NCBI RefSeq assembly: GCF_034259325.1
Contig: NZ_JAXIVS010000013.1
Span: 124,001-188,000, forward strand
Direction of reading: 5' to 3'
DNA: 64,000 bases
Source: Hyalangium ruber
GTDB lineage: Bacteria > Myxococcota > Myxococcia > Myxococcales > Myxococcaceae
A program made the position numbers and the translations under genes. Below, piece by piece: positions 9,413 to 18,027 of the stretch. The number at the start of each line of letters is the position of its first letter. The stretch's first letter is position 1. Below the pieces are notes generated by a model. It saw nothing but the letters and a program-made list of their open reading frames with translations, had not been told where the DNA came from and made no database searches.

Positions 9413-10368
9413 ACTTCCTTCGCAAGCACATCACCGTGTTGGCGGGCGTGTTCGCCTACGTGCTGCTCTACGCCATCGCGGCGACCCGGTACGACGGCTT
9501 CCTGTCGCTGCCGGTCTTCATCAACTTCCTGTCCAACAACGCGGTGCTCGGCATCGTCGCGGTGGGCATGACGTTCGTCATCCTCTCCGGTGGGATCGAT
9601 CTCTCCGTCGGCGCCGTCATGTCCTTCTCCAGCGTGCTCATCGGCGTGCTGATCATGAAGTACCAGTGGAACGTGTTCGCCGCGATCGGCGTGGCCCTGG
9701 CGTGCGGGACGACGCTCGGCGCGCTGATGGGCGCCGTCATCCACACCACCGGCATCAAGCCGTTCATCGTCACCCTGGCGGGCATGTTCTTCGTGCGGGG
9801 TCTGGCGTTCATCATCCACCTGGAGTCGATCGCCATCTCCGAGCCACGTCACACCGCCCTCGCGGTGATGCGCCTCGGCCCGCTACCCCTGACCGCGGTC
9901 CTGTTCCTGGCTTTCGTCGCCATCGGTTGGTACGTGGCGGTGCTCACCCCCTTCGGGCGGAGCGTCTACGCGCTCGGAGGAGGGGAGGAGGCCTCGCTGC
10001 TGATGGGCCTCCCCGTGCAGCGCACCAAGATGGCCGTCTATGCCGTGAGCGGCTTCTGTGCGTCCTTCGCTGGTGCCGTGCTCACCTTCTACCTGTCGAG
10101 CGGCAGCCACCTGGAGGGCGTCGGGATGGAGCTCGATGCCATCGCCACCGTGGTGATTGGCGGGACGCTGCTGGCGGGCGGAGTCGGCTCGGTGTTCGGC
10201 ACGCTCATTGGCGTGCTGATGCTGGGGCTCATCCTCACGTCCATCACCTACGAGGGAATGCTCAGCTCGGGGATGAGCCGGGTGGCCATCGGCGGGCTGC
10301 TGCTCTCGTTCGTGCTGCTGCAGAAGCTCCTGACGCGGCGCGTGGTCGGGGTCGGCCGGGCCACCTGA
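9409..10368 (+). CDS. yjfF: Sugar ABC transporter permease (YjfF type)
   Basis: 319 aa, second permease of the same family, with VGMTFVILSGGIDLSVGAVMSF and about eight to ten membrane segments. Its ATG overlaps the stop of the first permease (9409-9412), completing a tightly coupled four-gene importer. In E. coli the homologous pair YtfT-YjfF imports galactofuranose. A strong hairpin follows at 10388-10424. Confidence 0.92.
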   Translation: MNFLRKHITVLAGVFAYVLLYAIAATRYDGFLSLPVFINFLSNNAVLGIVAVGMTFVILSGGIDLSVGAVMSFSSVLIGVLIMKYQWNVFAAIGVALACGTTLGALMGAVIHTTGIKPFIVTLAGMFFVRGLAFIIHLESIAISEPRHTALAVMRLGPLPLTAVLFLAFVAIGWYVAVLTPFGRSVYALGGGEEASLLMGLPVQRTKMAVYAVSGFCASFAGAVLTFYLSSGSHLEGVGMELDAIATVVIGGTLLAGGVGSVFGTLIGVLMLGLILTSITYEGMLSSGMSRVAIGGLLLSFVLLQKLLTRRVVGVGRAT

Positions 10369-10387
10369 GGCCTCGGGCCAAAGCAGA

Positions 10388-10424
10388 GGCCCCGGATGCG
10401 CGTGAAGGTGCGCAAGCCGGGGCC
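10388..10424. terminator. Strong hairpin between the convergent importer and SBP genes
   Basis: GGCCCCGG at 10388-10395 pairs with CCGGGGCC at 10417-10424, and an inner TGCGC/GCGCA stem (10397-10401 with 10410-10414) closes the loop. It lies between the yjfF stop and the stop of the convergent binding-protein gene, so it can terminate both transcripts. Confidence 0.7.
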
Positions 10425-10455
10425 CGGGTTACTGCCGCCTAGCGAATCGGAGAGC

Positions 10456-11721
10456 TCACCACTTGCCGTTCTTGGCGATGCCCTTGATCTTCGTGTCGGC
10501 CTTCTTGAGGTTCTCGGTCGCCGTGCCCTTGCCGGAGAGCGTGGAGTAGACGGCGTTGCGGAACTCGGTGCTCACCTGGTTGTACTTCGCGCCGGTGATC
10601 GTCGGCCGCGGCACCGCGTTCATGAAGGTGTCGAAGAGGCTGGCGAAGAACGGGTTGGCCTTCAGCAGCTCCTCATCCTTGTAGAGGCTCGCGATGGTGG
10701 GGTTGAACGCGCCCACCACCGCCCGGCGCTTCTGCTCCTCGGGGCCCGTCAGGTACTTCACCAGATCCACCGCGATCTCGGGATGCTTGGAGTACTTGGG
10801 CACGCCCAGGTTCCAGCCGCCCAGCGTCCCCGTGGACTTGCCGTCCGCGCCGCCCTTGGGCAGCGCCATCACGCCCACCTTGCCCGCGACCGGGCTGTCC
10901 TTGGAGTTCGCCAGCGCCCACGCGTACGGCCAGTTGCGCATGAACACCGCATTGCCGGACTGGAAGGTGCCGCGCGCGCCCTCCTCCTCGTAGGCCAGCG
11001 CGCCCTTGGGCACCACGTTGCCCACCAGCGAGGAGAAGAACTGGATGGCCTCCACGGCCTTGGGGTTGTTGAGGGTGACCTGGCCCTTGGAGTCCACGAT
11101 CGTGCCGCCGCCGAAGGAGTCCACCCACTCCAGCGCGTTGCACGTCAGGCCTTCGTACGCCTTGCCCTGGAAGACGAAGCCCACCAGCTTGCTGTTGCCC
11201 GCCTTCTTCTCGGCCTCCAGCACCGTTTTGGCCACCTGGGCCAGCTCCTGCCACGTGGTGGGCGGCTTCTGTCCGTGCTTCTCCAGCAGATCCATCCGGT
11301 AGTAGAGCAGGCCCGCGTCGGTGAACCAGGGCATGGCCACCAGCTTCCCGTTCACCGTGTTGTTCTTCACGATGGGCTGGAAGTGCTGCTGGAGCACCTC
11401 CGCCGGGAAGTAGGGCGTCAGGTCGAGGAAGTGGTTGGCCACGATGCCCGGCCAGATGACGTCGAGGCGCGCTACGTCCACATCCGTCGAGCCCGCCGCC
11501 AGCAGCTGCTGGAGTTGCGCCAGCTCCTGCGAGGAGTCCGTCGGCGCGCTCATGATCTGCACGGTGTGCCCGGTCTTCTTCGACCAAGCCTCCACACCCT
11601 GCCTGCAGAGGGTCTGCTCCATTCCCACGCTGCCACAGGAGACGGAGATCGTCTCCGCCTGTGCCAGCTGCGGGGAGACAAGCGCTACCGCTGCCACGAG
11701 CCCTGACAATGCCTTCTTCAT
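10456..11721 (-). CDS. CUT1-type sugar ABC substrate-binding protein, orphan
   Basis: 421 aa. A Sec signal (MKKALSGLVAAVALVSPQLAQA) precedes an extracellular solute-binding protein family 1 fold with ARLDVIWPGIVANHFLDLTPY, MPWFTDAGLLYYRMDLL and ALAYEEEGARGTFQSGNAVFMRNWPYAW split across the domain. It resembles trehalose/maltose-binding (ThuE-like) proteins. The start is fixed by AGGAGGGG 8 nt upstream of the ATG. It lies 16 nt downstream of the GH31 gene, so an alpha-glucoside ligand is likely. No CUT1 permeases or ATPase are adjacent; the importer beside it is of the other class and has its own binding protein. It must therefore use permeases encoded elsewhere or act as a sensor. Confidence 0.88.
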   Translation of the reverse strand: MKKALSGLVAAVALVSPQLAQAETISVSCGSVGMEQTLCRQGVEAWSKKTGHTVQIMSAPTDSSQELAQLQQLLAAGSTDVDVARLDVIWPGIVANHFLDLTPYFPAEVLQQHFQPIVKNNTVNGKLVAMPWFTDAGLLYYRMDLLEKHGQKPPTTWQELAQVAKTVLEAEKKAGNSKLVGFVFQGKAYEGLTCNALEWVDSFGGGTIVDSKGQVTLNNPKAVEAIQFFSSLVGNVVPKGALAYEEEGARGTFQSGNAVFMRNWPYAWALANSKDSPVAGKVGVMALPKGGADGKSTGTLGGWNLGVPKYSKHPEIAVDLVKYLTGPEEQKRRAVVGAFNPTIASLYKDEELLKANPFFASLFDTFMNAVPRPTITGAKYNQVSTEFRNAVYSTLSGKGTATENLKKADTKIKGIAKNGKW

Positions 11722-11737
11722 GTGTGTGCCCCTCCTG

Positions 11738-14134
11738 CTACGAAACGACTTCCAGCCGCTGCCAGCCGCCCTCGACTTCCACCGTGAGGACTCCGTCCGC
11801 GAAGCGGTGCTGCCGCGCTCCGTGTACCTGGCGTGGCGCGGACAGGCCGTAGACGCACAGGGTCTCCTGCTTGCGCGCCTGGGGCAACTCCCCCTCCACG
11901 CTGCGCTCGAGCACGAGCCGACCTCCAGTCCACTCACCCGCGAGCCGTGTCACCCGTGACGCGCCGTAGCCATCTCCCGCGTCCTCGTACAAGCGGCCCT
12001 CCACGCGAGGCCCCGCGTGGATGTGCCAGGTGAGGTGAGACCAGTTGGCCGTGGTGGTGTGCAGCGCGGGCTCGGTGAGGGCCAGGGCTCCTCCCTCCCG
12101 GAGCCACAGCGGCACCGTGTCCAGCGGCGCCTCGGCCAGCAGGTGCCGCCGCCCCTCGACGATCTCCCCGGAGGGTGCGAGGTTGAAGAAGGGCAGCCAG
12201 CGGCCCTCGGGCAGGTACACGTGCCGCCGCGTCCGGCTCTGGCGCACCACGGGGGCCACGAGCAGGTCTCTGCCAAAGAGGAACGCGTCATCCATGCGCA
12301 GCGCCTCCACATCCCCCGGCGCGTACATGACGAGGGGCCGCATCGCGGGCAGGCCCTCCACCGAGGACTGGTGCATCAGCGTGTAGAGGGTGGGCAGCAG
12401 CCGGTAGCGCCGCTCCAGGGCTTGGCGGGTGAGGGAGAGGTAGGGCTCACCGAAGCGCCAGGGCTCCTGCGGAGGCGTGCCCTTGCCGGAGTGGTTGCGC
12501 AGCATGGGGTAGAAGGCGCCCAGCTGCGTCCAGCGCACGAGCATCTCTCCGCTCGCCCGGCCCAGGAAGCCGGGCACGTCCACGCCAGCGAAGGACACGC
12601 CGGACAGGCCCAGCCCCAGCAACATGGTGACGGAGAGCTCCAGGTGGGCCCAGTAGCTGGAGTTGTCCCCCGTCCACACCGCGGAGTAGCGCTGGATGCC
12701 CGCCGAGCCCGCGCGCGTCAGCAGGAAGGGCCGGCGCTCCGGGGCGAACTCGCGCATCCCCTCGTACGCCGCGCGCGCCATGCCGAGCGCGTAGACGTTG
12801 TGGACCTCCAGGTGGCGCTTGTCGCCGTGCCGGGCGTCGTGCGGCAGCGTGGGCCCCTCCACCTTGCCCAGGTCCGCCGCGGCGGCCGTGACGATGGCGA
12901 ACGTGTCCTGGCCATTGATCAACTTGAAGCAGGCCGGCTCGTTCATGTCATTCCAGAAGCCGGCGATGCCCGCCTCGATGAACTCCCGGTGCTGCTGGCT
13001 CCACCACTTGCGCACCGGCTCGCGGGTGAAGTCCGGGAACGTGGCGGGCTTGGGCCACACCTCGCCGAGCAACACGCCGCCTCGGTCGTTTCGCACGAGG
13101 TAGTCGCCGGCGAGCGCCTCGTCATAGATGCGGTAGCCCGGCTCGGCCTTCACCCCGGGATCGATGATGGTGATCAGCCGCACGCCCTGCGCGGCTGCCT
13201 CTTTGGCCAGCCCCGCCGGGTCCGGGTAGCGGGTGCGATCCCACGTCCAGACCTTGTAGCCCTCCATGTAGTCGATATCGAGGTACACGGAGTCCAGCGG
13301 GAGCCGCCCCGCGCGATAGCCGTGGATGACGGCGCGGATGTCACCCGCGTTCTCGTAGCCCCAGCGGGACTGCTGGGCGCCCAGGCTCCAGAGCGGGGGC
13401 AGGGGATGGCGTCCGGTGAGCGCGGTGTAGCGCCGCACCACCTCCTCGGGCATGGGGCCGGCGAAGACATAGGCATCCAGCTCGGGGCCGGAGGACTCCC
13501 ACTTCACGAGGGCGGGATTCTCGGCCGCGACGTCCGCCTCCAGCCTCCACGACTCGTCGAGGAAGAAGCCCCAGGCGACGCCGTCTCGCAGGCCCATGCT
13601 GAAGGGAATGGACTGGTAGAGCGGATCCGTGTCCGGGTGGTGCGGCAGCACGTCCGTGTTCCAGAAGACGAAGTGCATGCCCCGCTTGTCCAGCGCCCCC
13701 ACCTTCTCGCCGAAGCCCAGCCAGGCCTCCTCGGGTGGGGTGCGCAGCGCGAGCCGTGAGCGGAAGCGCGTCACGGGGTAGTCGGGCATCGCCTCGCCCG
13801 AGAAGCCCTCGCACCGGGCAAGCTCTTTCCCCGCGGCGTCTCGCAGGAGCCAACTGCCCTGATCGGGCTGCACCTCCAGCGACAGCTCCTCTGTTCTCAC
13901 CACCGCGACCTCGCCGCGCGCCTCCTGGCGGAACGAGAGCGGCCGCTCCGGTTGCTCCAGCACAGCCCAGGACTGCTTGGCGGGCAGCTCGCGGAGCGTG
14001 AGCGCGGCGTGGCCCAGGCAGGGCAGGTGCCGCAGTCGGAGGACTCCTGGCAGGGGGCTGCGGACCTCCAGCGCGGCGCGTGCGCCCCAGAAGATGATGC
14101 GAGTGGGGTCAACCGTGATGTCGTCGAAGCGCAT
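11738..14134 (-). CDS. GH31 alpha-glucosidase (cytoplasmic)
   Basis: 798 aa with no signal peptide. GH31 landmarks: N-terminal beta-sandwich with WLGFGEKVGALDKRG; catalytic barrel with LDSVYLDIDYMEGYKVWTWD; nucleophile Asp in GFWNDMNEP; acid/base Asp in WTGDNSSYWAHL; and the substrate-site FAGVDVPGF. C-terminal beta-domains follow. It probably hydrolyses imported alpha-glucosides such as nigerose, maltose or isomaltose to glucose. It leads a two-gene operon with the orphan sugar-binding protein 16 nt downstream and follows the GH87 gene on the same strand, separated by a terminator. Confidence 0.94.
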   Translation of the reverse strand: MRFDDITVDPTRIIFWGARAALEVRSPLPGVLRLRHLPCLGHAALTLRELPAKQSWAVLEQPERPLSFRQEARGEVAVVRTEELSLEVQPDQGSWLLRDAAGKELARCEGFSGEAMPDYPVTRFRSRLALRTPPEEAWLGFGEKVGALDKRGMHFVFWNTDVLPHHPDTDPLYQSIPFSMGLRDGVAWGFFLDESWRLEADVAAENPALVKWESSGPELDAYVFAGPMPEEVVRRYTALTGRHPLPPLWSLGAQQSRWGYENAGDIRAVIHGYRAGRLPLDSVYLDIDYMEGYKVWTWDRTRYPDPAGLAKEAAAQGVRLITIIDPGVKAEPGYRIYDEALAGDYLVRNDRGGVLLGEVWPKPATFPDFTREPVRKWWSQQHREFIEAGIAGFWNDMNEPACFKLINGQDTFAIVTAAAADLGKVEGPTLPHDARHGDKRHLEVHNVYALGMARAAYEGMREFAPERRPFLLTRAGSAGIQRYSAVWTGDNSSYWAHLELSVTMLLGLGLSGVSFAGVDVPGFLGRASGEMLVRWTQLGAFYPMLRNHSGKGTPPQEPWRFGEPYLSLTRQALERRYRLLPTLYTLMHQSSVEGLPAMRPLVMYAPGDVEALRMDDAFLFGRDLLVAPVVRQSRTRRHVYLPEGRWLPFFNLAPSGEIVEGRRHLLAEAPLDTVPLWLREGGALALTEPALHTTTANWSHLTWHIHAGPRVEGRLYEDAGDGYGASRVTRLAGEWTGGRLVLERSVEGELPQARKQETLCVYGLSAPRQVHGARQHRFADGVLTVEVEGGWQRLEVVS

Positions 14135-14161
14135 GAGGGCTGGAGCCTACATAGACGGAAA

Positions 14162-14191
14162 CGAGGCTGCCCATCGGAATGGGCAGCCTCG
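14162..14191 (-). terminator. Rho-independent-type terminator after the GH87 gene
   Basis: A perfect 13-bp stem (14162-14174 with 14179-14191) with a 4-nt loop lies 24 nt beyond the GH87 stop. On the minus strand the stem is followed by TTTCCGTCT, a modest U-rich tail. It separates GH87 from the GH31 operon. Confidence 0.75.
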
Positions 14192-14215
14192 CGTGAAATC
14201 AGCGCTGGGCGAGCG

Positions 14216-17200
14216 CTACCAGTTGTTGCCACCTCCGTTGACGACGCTGAAGCCGGAGCCGGCCTGGTTGGCGAACTTCGCGGTGGGGGCGTTGTTCACC
14301 GTCACGTTGGTGAAGGTGGCGCCACCCCGCGCCGTGGGCAGCACCTGGATGCCGTAGTTCGTCGGGTTGCTGATCGAGATGTTCTGGAAGGCCAGGTTGG
14401 TGAACACGCCCCCGTTGTTGCTCTGGATGCTGATGCCCTGGTACGTCGGATCGATGATGTCGACGTTCTTGACGGTGATTCCGGTGGTCGGGTTCTGGTC
14501 GGCACGCAGCCAGATCGAACCGAACTGCTGCCCGCCCCAGTAGGTGCCGCCACTGCGGACGATGGTCAGTCCGTCGATGGTGGCGGACTGCATGGGGTAG
14601 GGGTTGAACTCGGAGCTGATGGTCAAGCCCGGGTAGGTGAGCGTGTCGTAGACGACGCTGTTCTCGATCCGGTTGCCCACGCCGCCGTAGATGGCGAAGC
14701 CCGCCGCGCGCCAGACGATCTGGACGGTGCAGTTGCGGATGACGTTGTTGGTGGCCGGCTGGGGGTAGAGATCGGTCGCGGACCAGATGGCGAAGGCGTC
14801 ATCGCCCGTGTTGCGGGCGTGGGAGTTCTCCACCACGCTGTCCTTGGTGCCGTTGCAGAGGTTGACGGCGTCCGCGCCCGTGTTGCGGAAGCGCACGTTG
14901 CTGATGCGGAGGTTCGTCGACTCGGACGGACCGCCGACCCAGTAGCCGCACTGGACGTGCTCGACCCACATGTTCTCGATGACGGTGTTCTTGAAGGCCG
15001 AGTTGACCCAGGCCTTGCCGCCCTGCGTGCGCAGGCCGTCCGTGTTGCCGAAGATGGCGAAGTGGCGGAACTGCGCGCCGTCACCGGTGATGATGAAGCC
15101 CGTCTGGCCCCAGCCCGCATCCTCCTGGAGGCTGGCGTTGAAGAGCTTGGTGTGCCAGATGCCCGCGCCCTGAATCGGGATGCCCTTGATCTGGTACTTG
15201 TTGGTCTGGTTGTAGGTGCCCGGCGGCAGGTAGACGCCCGCGAACCGGCCCGCCTGGGCCGCCCAGATGGCCTGGTTGATCGCGTTGTCGTCGGAGAGGC
15301 CGTCGTTGGGGATCGCCGGCTCCCAGCCGTTGCCCGCCTCGGTGACGTCGACGAAGCCCGCCGGCTTGGGAAGGGGCGCCGCCACCAGCTCGAGGTCGAT
15401 GAAGTCGATCGCGTAGTGCGGAGAGGTGTCGCCCGAGTCCTTCTGCAGGCGGACGGTGGCGCCCGCGGGGATGGTGGTGCTCAGCAGCTTGTGGGCCTCG
15501 TCGTAGATGCGCCGGGGGGCGCCGGCCGAGGGGTTGTTGTACTGCGTGGCGTCATCGCCATAGACCCAGGCCTGCTTGGAGGAGAGGTTGAGGACGCCCT
15601 GCTTGGCGCCGTTGACGTAGAGGCTCAGCGTCGCCTGGATGCCGCCGCCGCCGGCCGCGTCGGGCATGCTGTTGCGCACGACGATGGCGTTGGCGGGAGC
15701 GACGGTGGTCCACTCCACGTACTGGCCGGTCGCGTTGAGCACGACCGCCTTGCGGCCCGAGGCCTCGCCCGCGATGGTGCCGAGCTCGCGGCTGGGGCCG
15801 TGGACCGTGCCGTTGGTCCGCCCGTTCTCGGCCTCGTACTCGATCCAGGGCACGTTGGCGCCGCGACCGACGAAGAGGCTCGAGGCCAGGGTGTTGTTGC
15901 TCTCCACGGCCTCGGCGATGGCGCCCGAGGGGTCGACCGTCGCGAGGAGGGTGTGGTTGCCGTTGGTGGCCGTCCACGTCCCGCCCAGGGTGACGACGGC
16001 GGATGCGCCCGCGGCCAGGGAGGAGGGACCGGTGCCGTTCAGGGTCGTCGCGCCGTCAATGGCCAGCCGCACCGCGACGGCCGTGCCGGACGTTGAATTG
16101 AGGCCCTTGTTGGAGATCGTCACCGAGTAGGTGACCGCGTTGCCCGCCGAGGGCGTGGTCGGAGTCCAGGAGATGGACTGGACGATGAGGTCCGGACCGG
16201 GGAGCTGCGTCACCGTGATGTTCTTGGTGAAGCCGTTGTTGTTGTCGTTGAACTCGGCGATGGCGTTGTCCGGATCCACGGTGGCGGTGATCGCATGGGT
16301 GCCGTTGGCGGTGGACCAGGTGGAGCTCGCCGTCAGCGTCGCGCTCGCGCCGGCCGCGATGGACGTCGTCGGGTTCGCCGCCGCGACCTCCTGGCCGTTC
16401 ACTCGGAAGGAGACTTTGTGGGCAGCGTTCGGGCTGGCCGCGGTGCCGCTATTGCGCACGACCGCGCGCAGCGTGATGGCCTCGCCCTCCTGGGGAGGAT
16501 TGTGGGCCGCCGTCCACTGGATGTCGGTCACCGTCAGGTCGGCCCGCTGCGAGGAGGTGGGCGCGACGGTGATGAAGTCCAGGTTGATGTTCGCGCCGTC
16601 CCCGGCGTCGAACTGGTAGGTCACCGGGTTGCTGCCCGCGTTCAGGTAGACGGTCTCGACTTTGTTTGCCCACGTCGTCCAGGCGCCGGTGGTGGGCAGG
16701 GCGCTCTGGCCCAGCTTCGCGCCGTTCACGTAGAGGGAGATGCTGGAGTCCGCGAAGCCGTTGCCGTAGCGCAGGCTCACGTCGTACCAGCCGGCGCTGG
16801 TGACCGAGACGTTGAACCGGGTGCTGGCGCCCTGGGTCCAGTAGCCCTCCACGAAGCCCGTGCCGCTATAGCCGGGGTGGTTGCTGTTGATGCCGGCGCC
16901 GCCGCTCAGGGTCGCCGACTCCGCCTCGTACTTGGAGCCGCCCGTGCTCGCCGCGTAGGTCGCGGTGATCGTCGCCGCGGCCGCGGTCATGGTGTACGTG
17001 GTCGACGCCGCGCTGGCGTTGCCGAAGCTCGAGGCGACTCCGCCCGTCCAGCCGTTGAAGACCTGCCCGGAGGGAGGGGCGTTGGCGCTGATGCTCACGG
17101 CCGTTCCGGCTGCGTACGAGCCGCTCCCCGTGCCGTTGTTGACGGTCAGGGCATAGGTCGTCGTTCCGCCGGACGGCGTGCCGAAGACCTGGAACTCGGC

Positions 17201-17701
17201 GAGCTGGCCGCCCGTGCCGCCGCTGTTCGCGGTGAACTGAAGGCGGACCTCGCTGACGGTGGCCGTCACGGGGATCGTCACCTGATTGCCGCTCGCGGGG
17301 TTGAAGGTGTAGGTCGCCGAACCCACCAGGGTCGAGAAGGTGCTCGTGCTCGCGTTGTGCCCCAGCACGGAGAGCGTCTGGGTGCGCGTGCCCCAGATGC
17401 TGTCCGGGTTGAGCTGCAGCACGACCGAGCTGAGGGTGTGGTTGCCGCCGAGGTTCACCGTCAACGTATTGGGATAGGCATTGGGCGCCCCTTCCCAGTA
17501 GGTGCCCCGGTTGCCGTCATTCGCGTTCGTCGCGGCGTAGACCTGCGTATAGGAGGAGGCCGTGATGGCTTTGCCCTGCGCTACGTTCTGATCCAGCGCG
17601 AGCGCCACGACGCCGGTGTCTCCGGAGGCTTGTCCCGGGGACTCGCAGGCGCTGATGAACAACGGGAGCAGCAGCAGCACGAACAGGTTCCTGATTTTCA
17701 A
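14216..17701 (-). CDS. GH87-type alpha-1,3-glucanase lipoprotein, multidomain
   Basis: 1161 aa from a TTG at 17701. A GAGGAG ribosome site lies just upstream, and the TTG start yields a clean lipoprotein signal with Cys19 (FISAC). Apparent order: discoidin/F5-8C domain (about 38-178), InlB-type beta-repeat (180-250), CBM6/35-like module starting KYEAESATL (258-378), two CARDB domains (ADLTVTDIQW and PDLIVQSISW), then a module starting WIEYEAENGRTNG and a right-handed beta-helix. The helix begins with DGLSDDNAINQAIWAAQ and YLPPGTYNQ and carries Asp-rich turns NTDGLRTQGG, TGADAVNLCNG and NTGDDAFAIW. This matches GH87 mutanases and mycodextranases, endo-acting on alpha-1,3-glucan. Export and carbohydrate-binding modules suit attack on fungal walls. 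Exact linkage specificity is not proven by sequence. Confidence 0.85.
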   Translation of the reverse strand: MKIRNLFVLLLLPLFISACESPGQASGDTGVVALALDQNVAQGKAITASSYTQVYAATNANDGNRGTYWEGAPNAYPNTLTVNLGGNHTLSSVVLQLNPDSIWGTRTQTLSVLGHNASTSTFSTLVGSATYTFNPASGNQVTIPVTATVSEVRLQFTANSGGTGGQLAEFQVFGTPSGGTTTYALTVNNGTGSGSYAAGTAVSISANAPPSGQVFNGWTGGVASSFGNASAASTTYTMTAAAATITATYAASTGGSKYEAESATLSGGAGINSNHPGYSGTGFVEGYWTQGASTRFNVSVTSAGWYDVSLRYGNGFADSSISLYVNGAKLGQSALPTTGAWTTWANKVETVYLNAGSNPVTYQFDAGDGANINLDFITVAPTSSQRADLTVTDIQWTAAHNPPQEGEAITLRAVVRNSGTAASPNAAHKVSFRVNGQEVAAANPTTSIAAGASATLTASSTWSTANGTHAITATVDPDNAIAEFNDNNNGFTKNITVTQLPGPDLIVQSISWTPTTPSAGNAVTYSVTISNKGLNSTSGTAVAVRLAIDGATTLNGTGPSSLAAGASAVVTLGGTWTATNGNHTLLATVDPSGAIAEAVESNNTLASSLFVGRGANVPWIEYEAENGRTNGTVHGPSRELGTIAGEASGRKAVVLNATGQYVEWTTVAPANAIVVRNSMPDAAGGGGIQATLSLYVNGAKQGVLNLSSKQAWVYGDDATQYNNPSAGAPRRIYDEAHKLLSTTIPAGATVRLQKDSGDTSPHYAIDFIDLELVAAPLPKPAGFVDVTEAGNGWEPAIPNDGLSDDNAINQAIWAAQAGRFAGVYLPPGTYNQTNKYQIKGIPIQGAGIWHTKLFNASLQEDAGWGQTGFIITGDGAQFRHFAIFGNTDGLRTQGGKAWVNSAFKNTVIENMWVEHVQCGYWVGGPSESTNLRISNVRFRNTGADAVNLCNGTKDSVVENSHARNTGDDAFAIWSATDLYPQPATNNVIRNCTVQIVWRAAGFAIYGGVGNRIENSVVYDTLTYPGLTISSEFNPYPMQSATIDGLTIVRSGGTYWGGQQFGSIWLRADQNPTTGITVKNVDIIDPTYQGISIQSNNGGVFTNLAFQNISISNPTNYGIQVLPTARGGATFTNVTVNNAPTAKFANQAGSGFSVVNGGGNNW

Positions 17702-17861
17702 TCCCGTCTCCTCGTCTTGAAAGCGGTTAGCACGCATCCACGCCGGGCCAGACTCAGGGTATGTGTCGCGATGCGTCAGAATGCGGAGGGAACTGGGTGA
17801 GTTCACTCGCAATTCTCAAAGACACCTCTAGAGCCGTTTTCTCTGTCAGTAAAGAAGTCTT

Positions 17862-17875
17862 TGAAAGCGCCTTCA
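17862..17875. promoter_or_regulatory. LacI-type operator candidate 1
   Basis: TGAAAGCGCCTTCA is a palindrome with one mismatch from TGAAAGCGCTTTCA, a typical LacI-family sugar-repressor operator. It lies about 160 nt upstream of the GH87 start within the 326-nt gap 17702-18027. A related site sits 64 nt away. Apart from these sites and the dyad at 17972-18009, the gap shows no gene. Confidence 0.45.
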
Positions 17876-17924
17876 GGTTTTGATTCGAAGGATTCAATGC
17901 CCAGGCGTCGACTCTCTGCGTCAA

Positions 17925-17939
17925 TGAGAGGCGCTTTCA
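17925..17939. promoter_or_regulatory. LacI-type operator candidate 2
   Basis: TGAGAGGCGCTTTCA keeps the right half of the GCGCTTTCA operator; the left half is imperfect. Its centre is 64 bp (about six helical turns) from the first site, a spacing compatible with a bridging repressor. Confidence 0.35.
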
Positions 17940-17971
17940 GAAAAAATCGAATGGCGCAGTGTGCCGAGCCC

Positions 17972-18009
17972 GGGTACTCCGCAGTGGGACCGCGAAGTGC
18001 GGAATACCC
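17972..18009. promoter_or_regulatory. Interrupted palindrome upstream of the YcaC-type gene
   Basis: Twelve-base arms at 17972-17983 and 17998-18009 are complementary except at one position, with 14 nt between them. It ends 18 nt before the ATG at 18028 and overlaps the likely 5' leader, so it could be an operator or an RNA hairpin. Confidence 0.4.
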
Positions 18010-18027
18010 AACACTCGGAGAAGACCC

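Noticed and set aside
12017-13759. 580-aa plus-strand frame opposite the GH31 gene
   Set aside because: Composition is that of a GC-skewed antisense frame; the minus-strand GH31 has catalytic motifs.
13952-17800. Plus-strand frames of 500-714 aa opposite the GH87 gene
   Set aside because: Low-complexity antisense sequence without domains; the minus strand carries the full multidomain protein.
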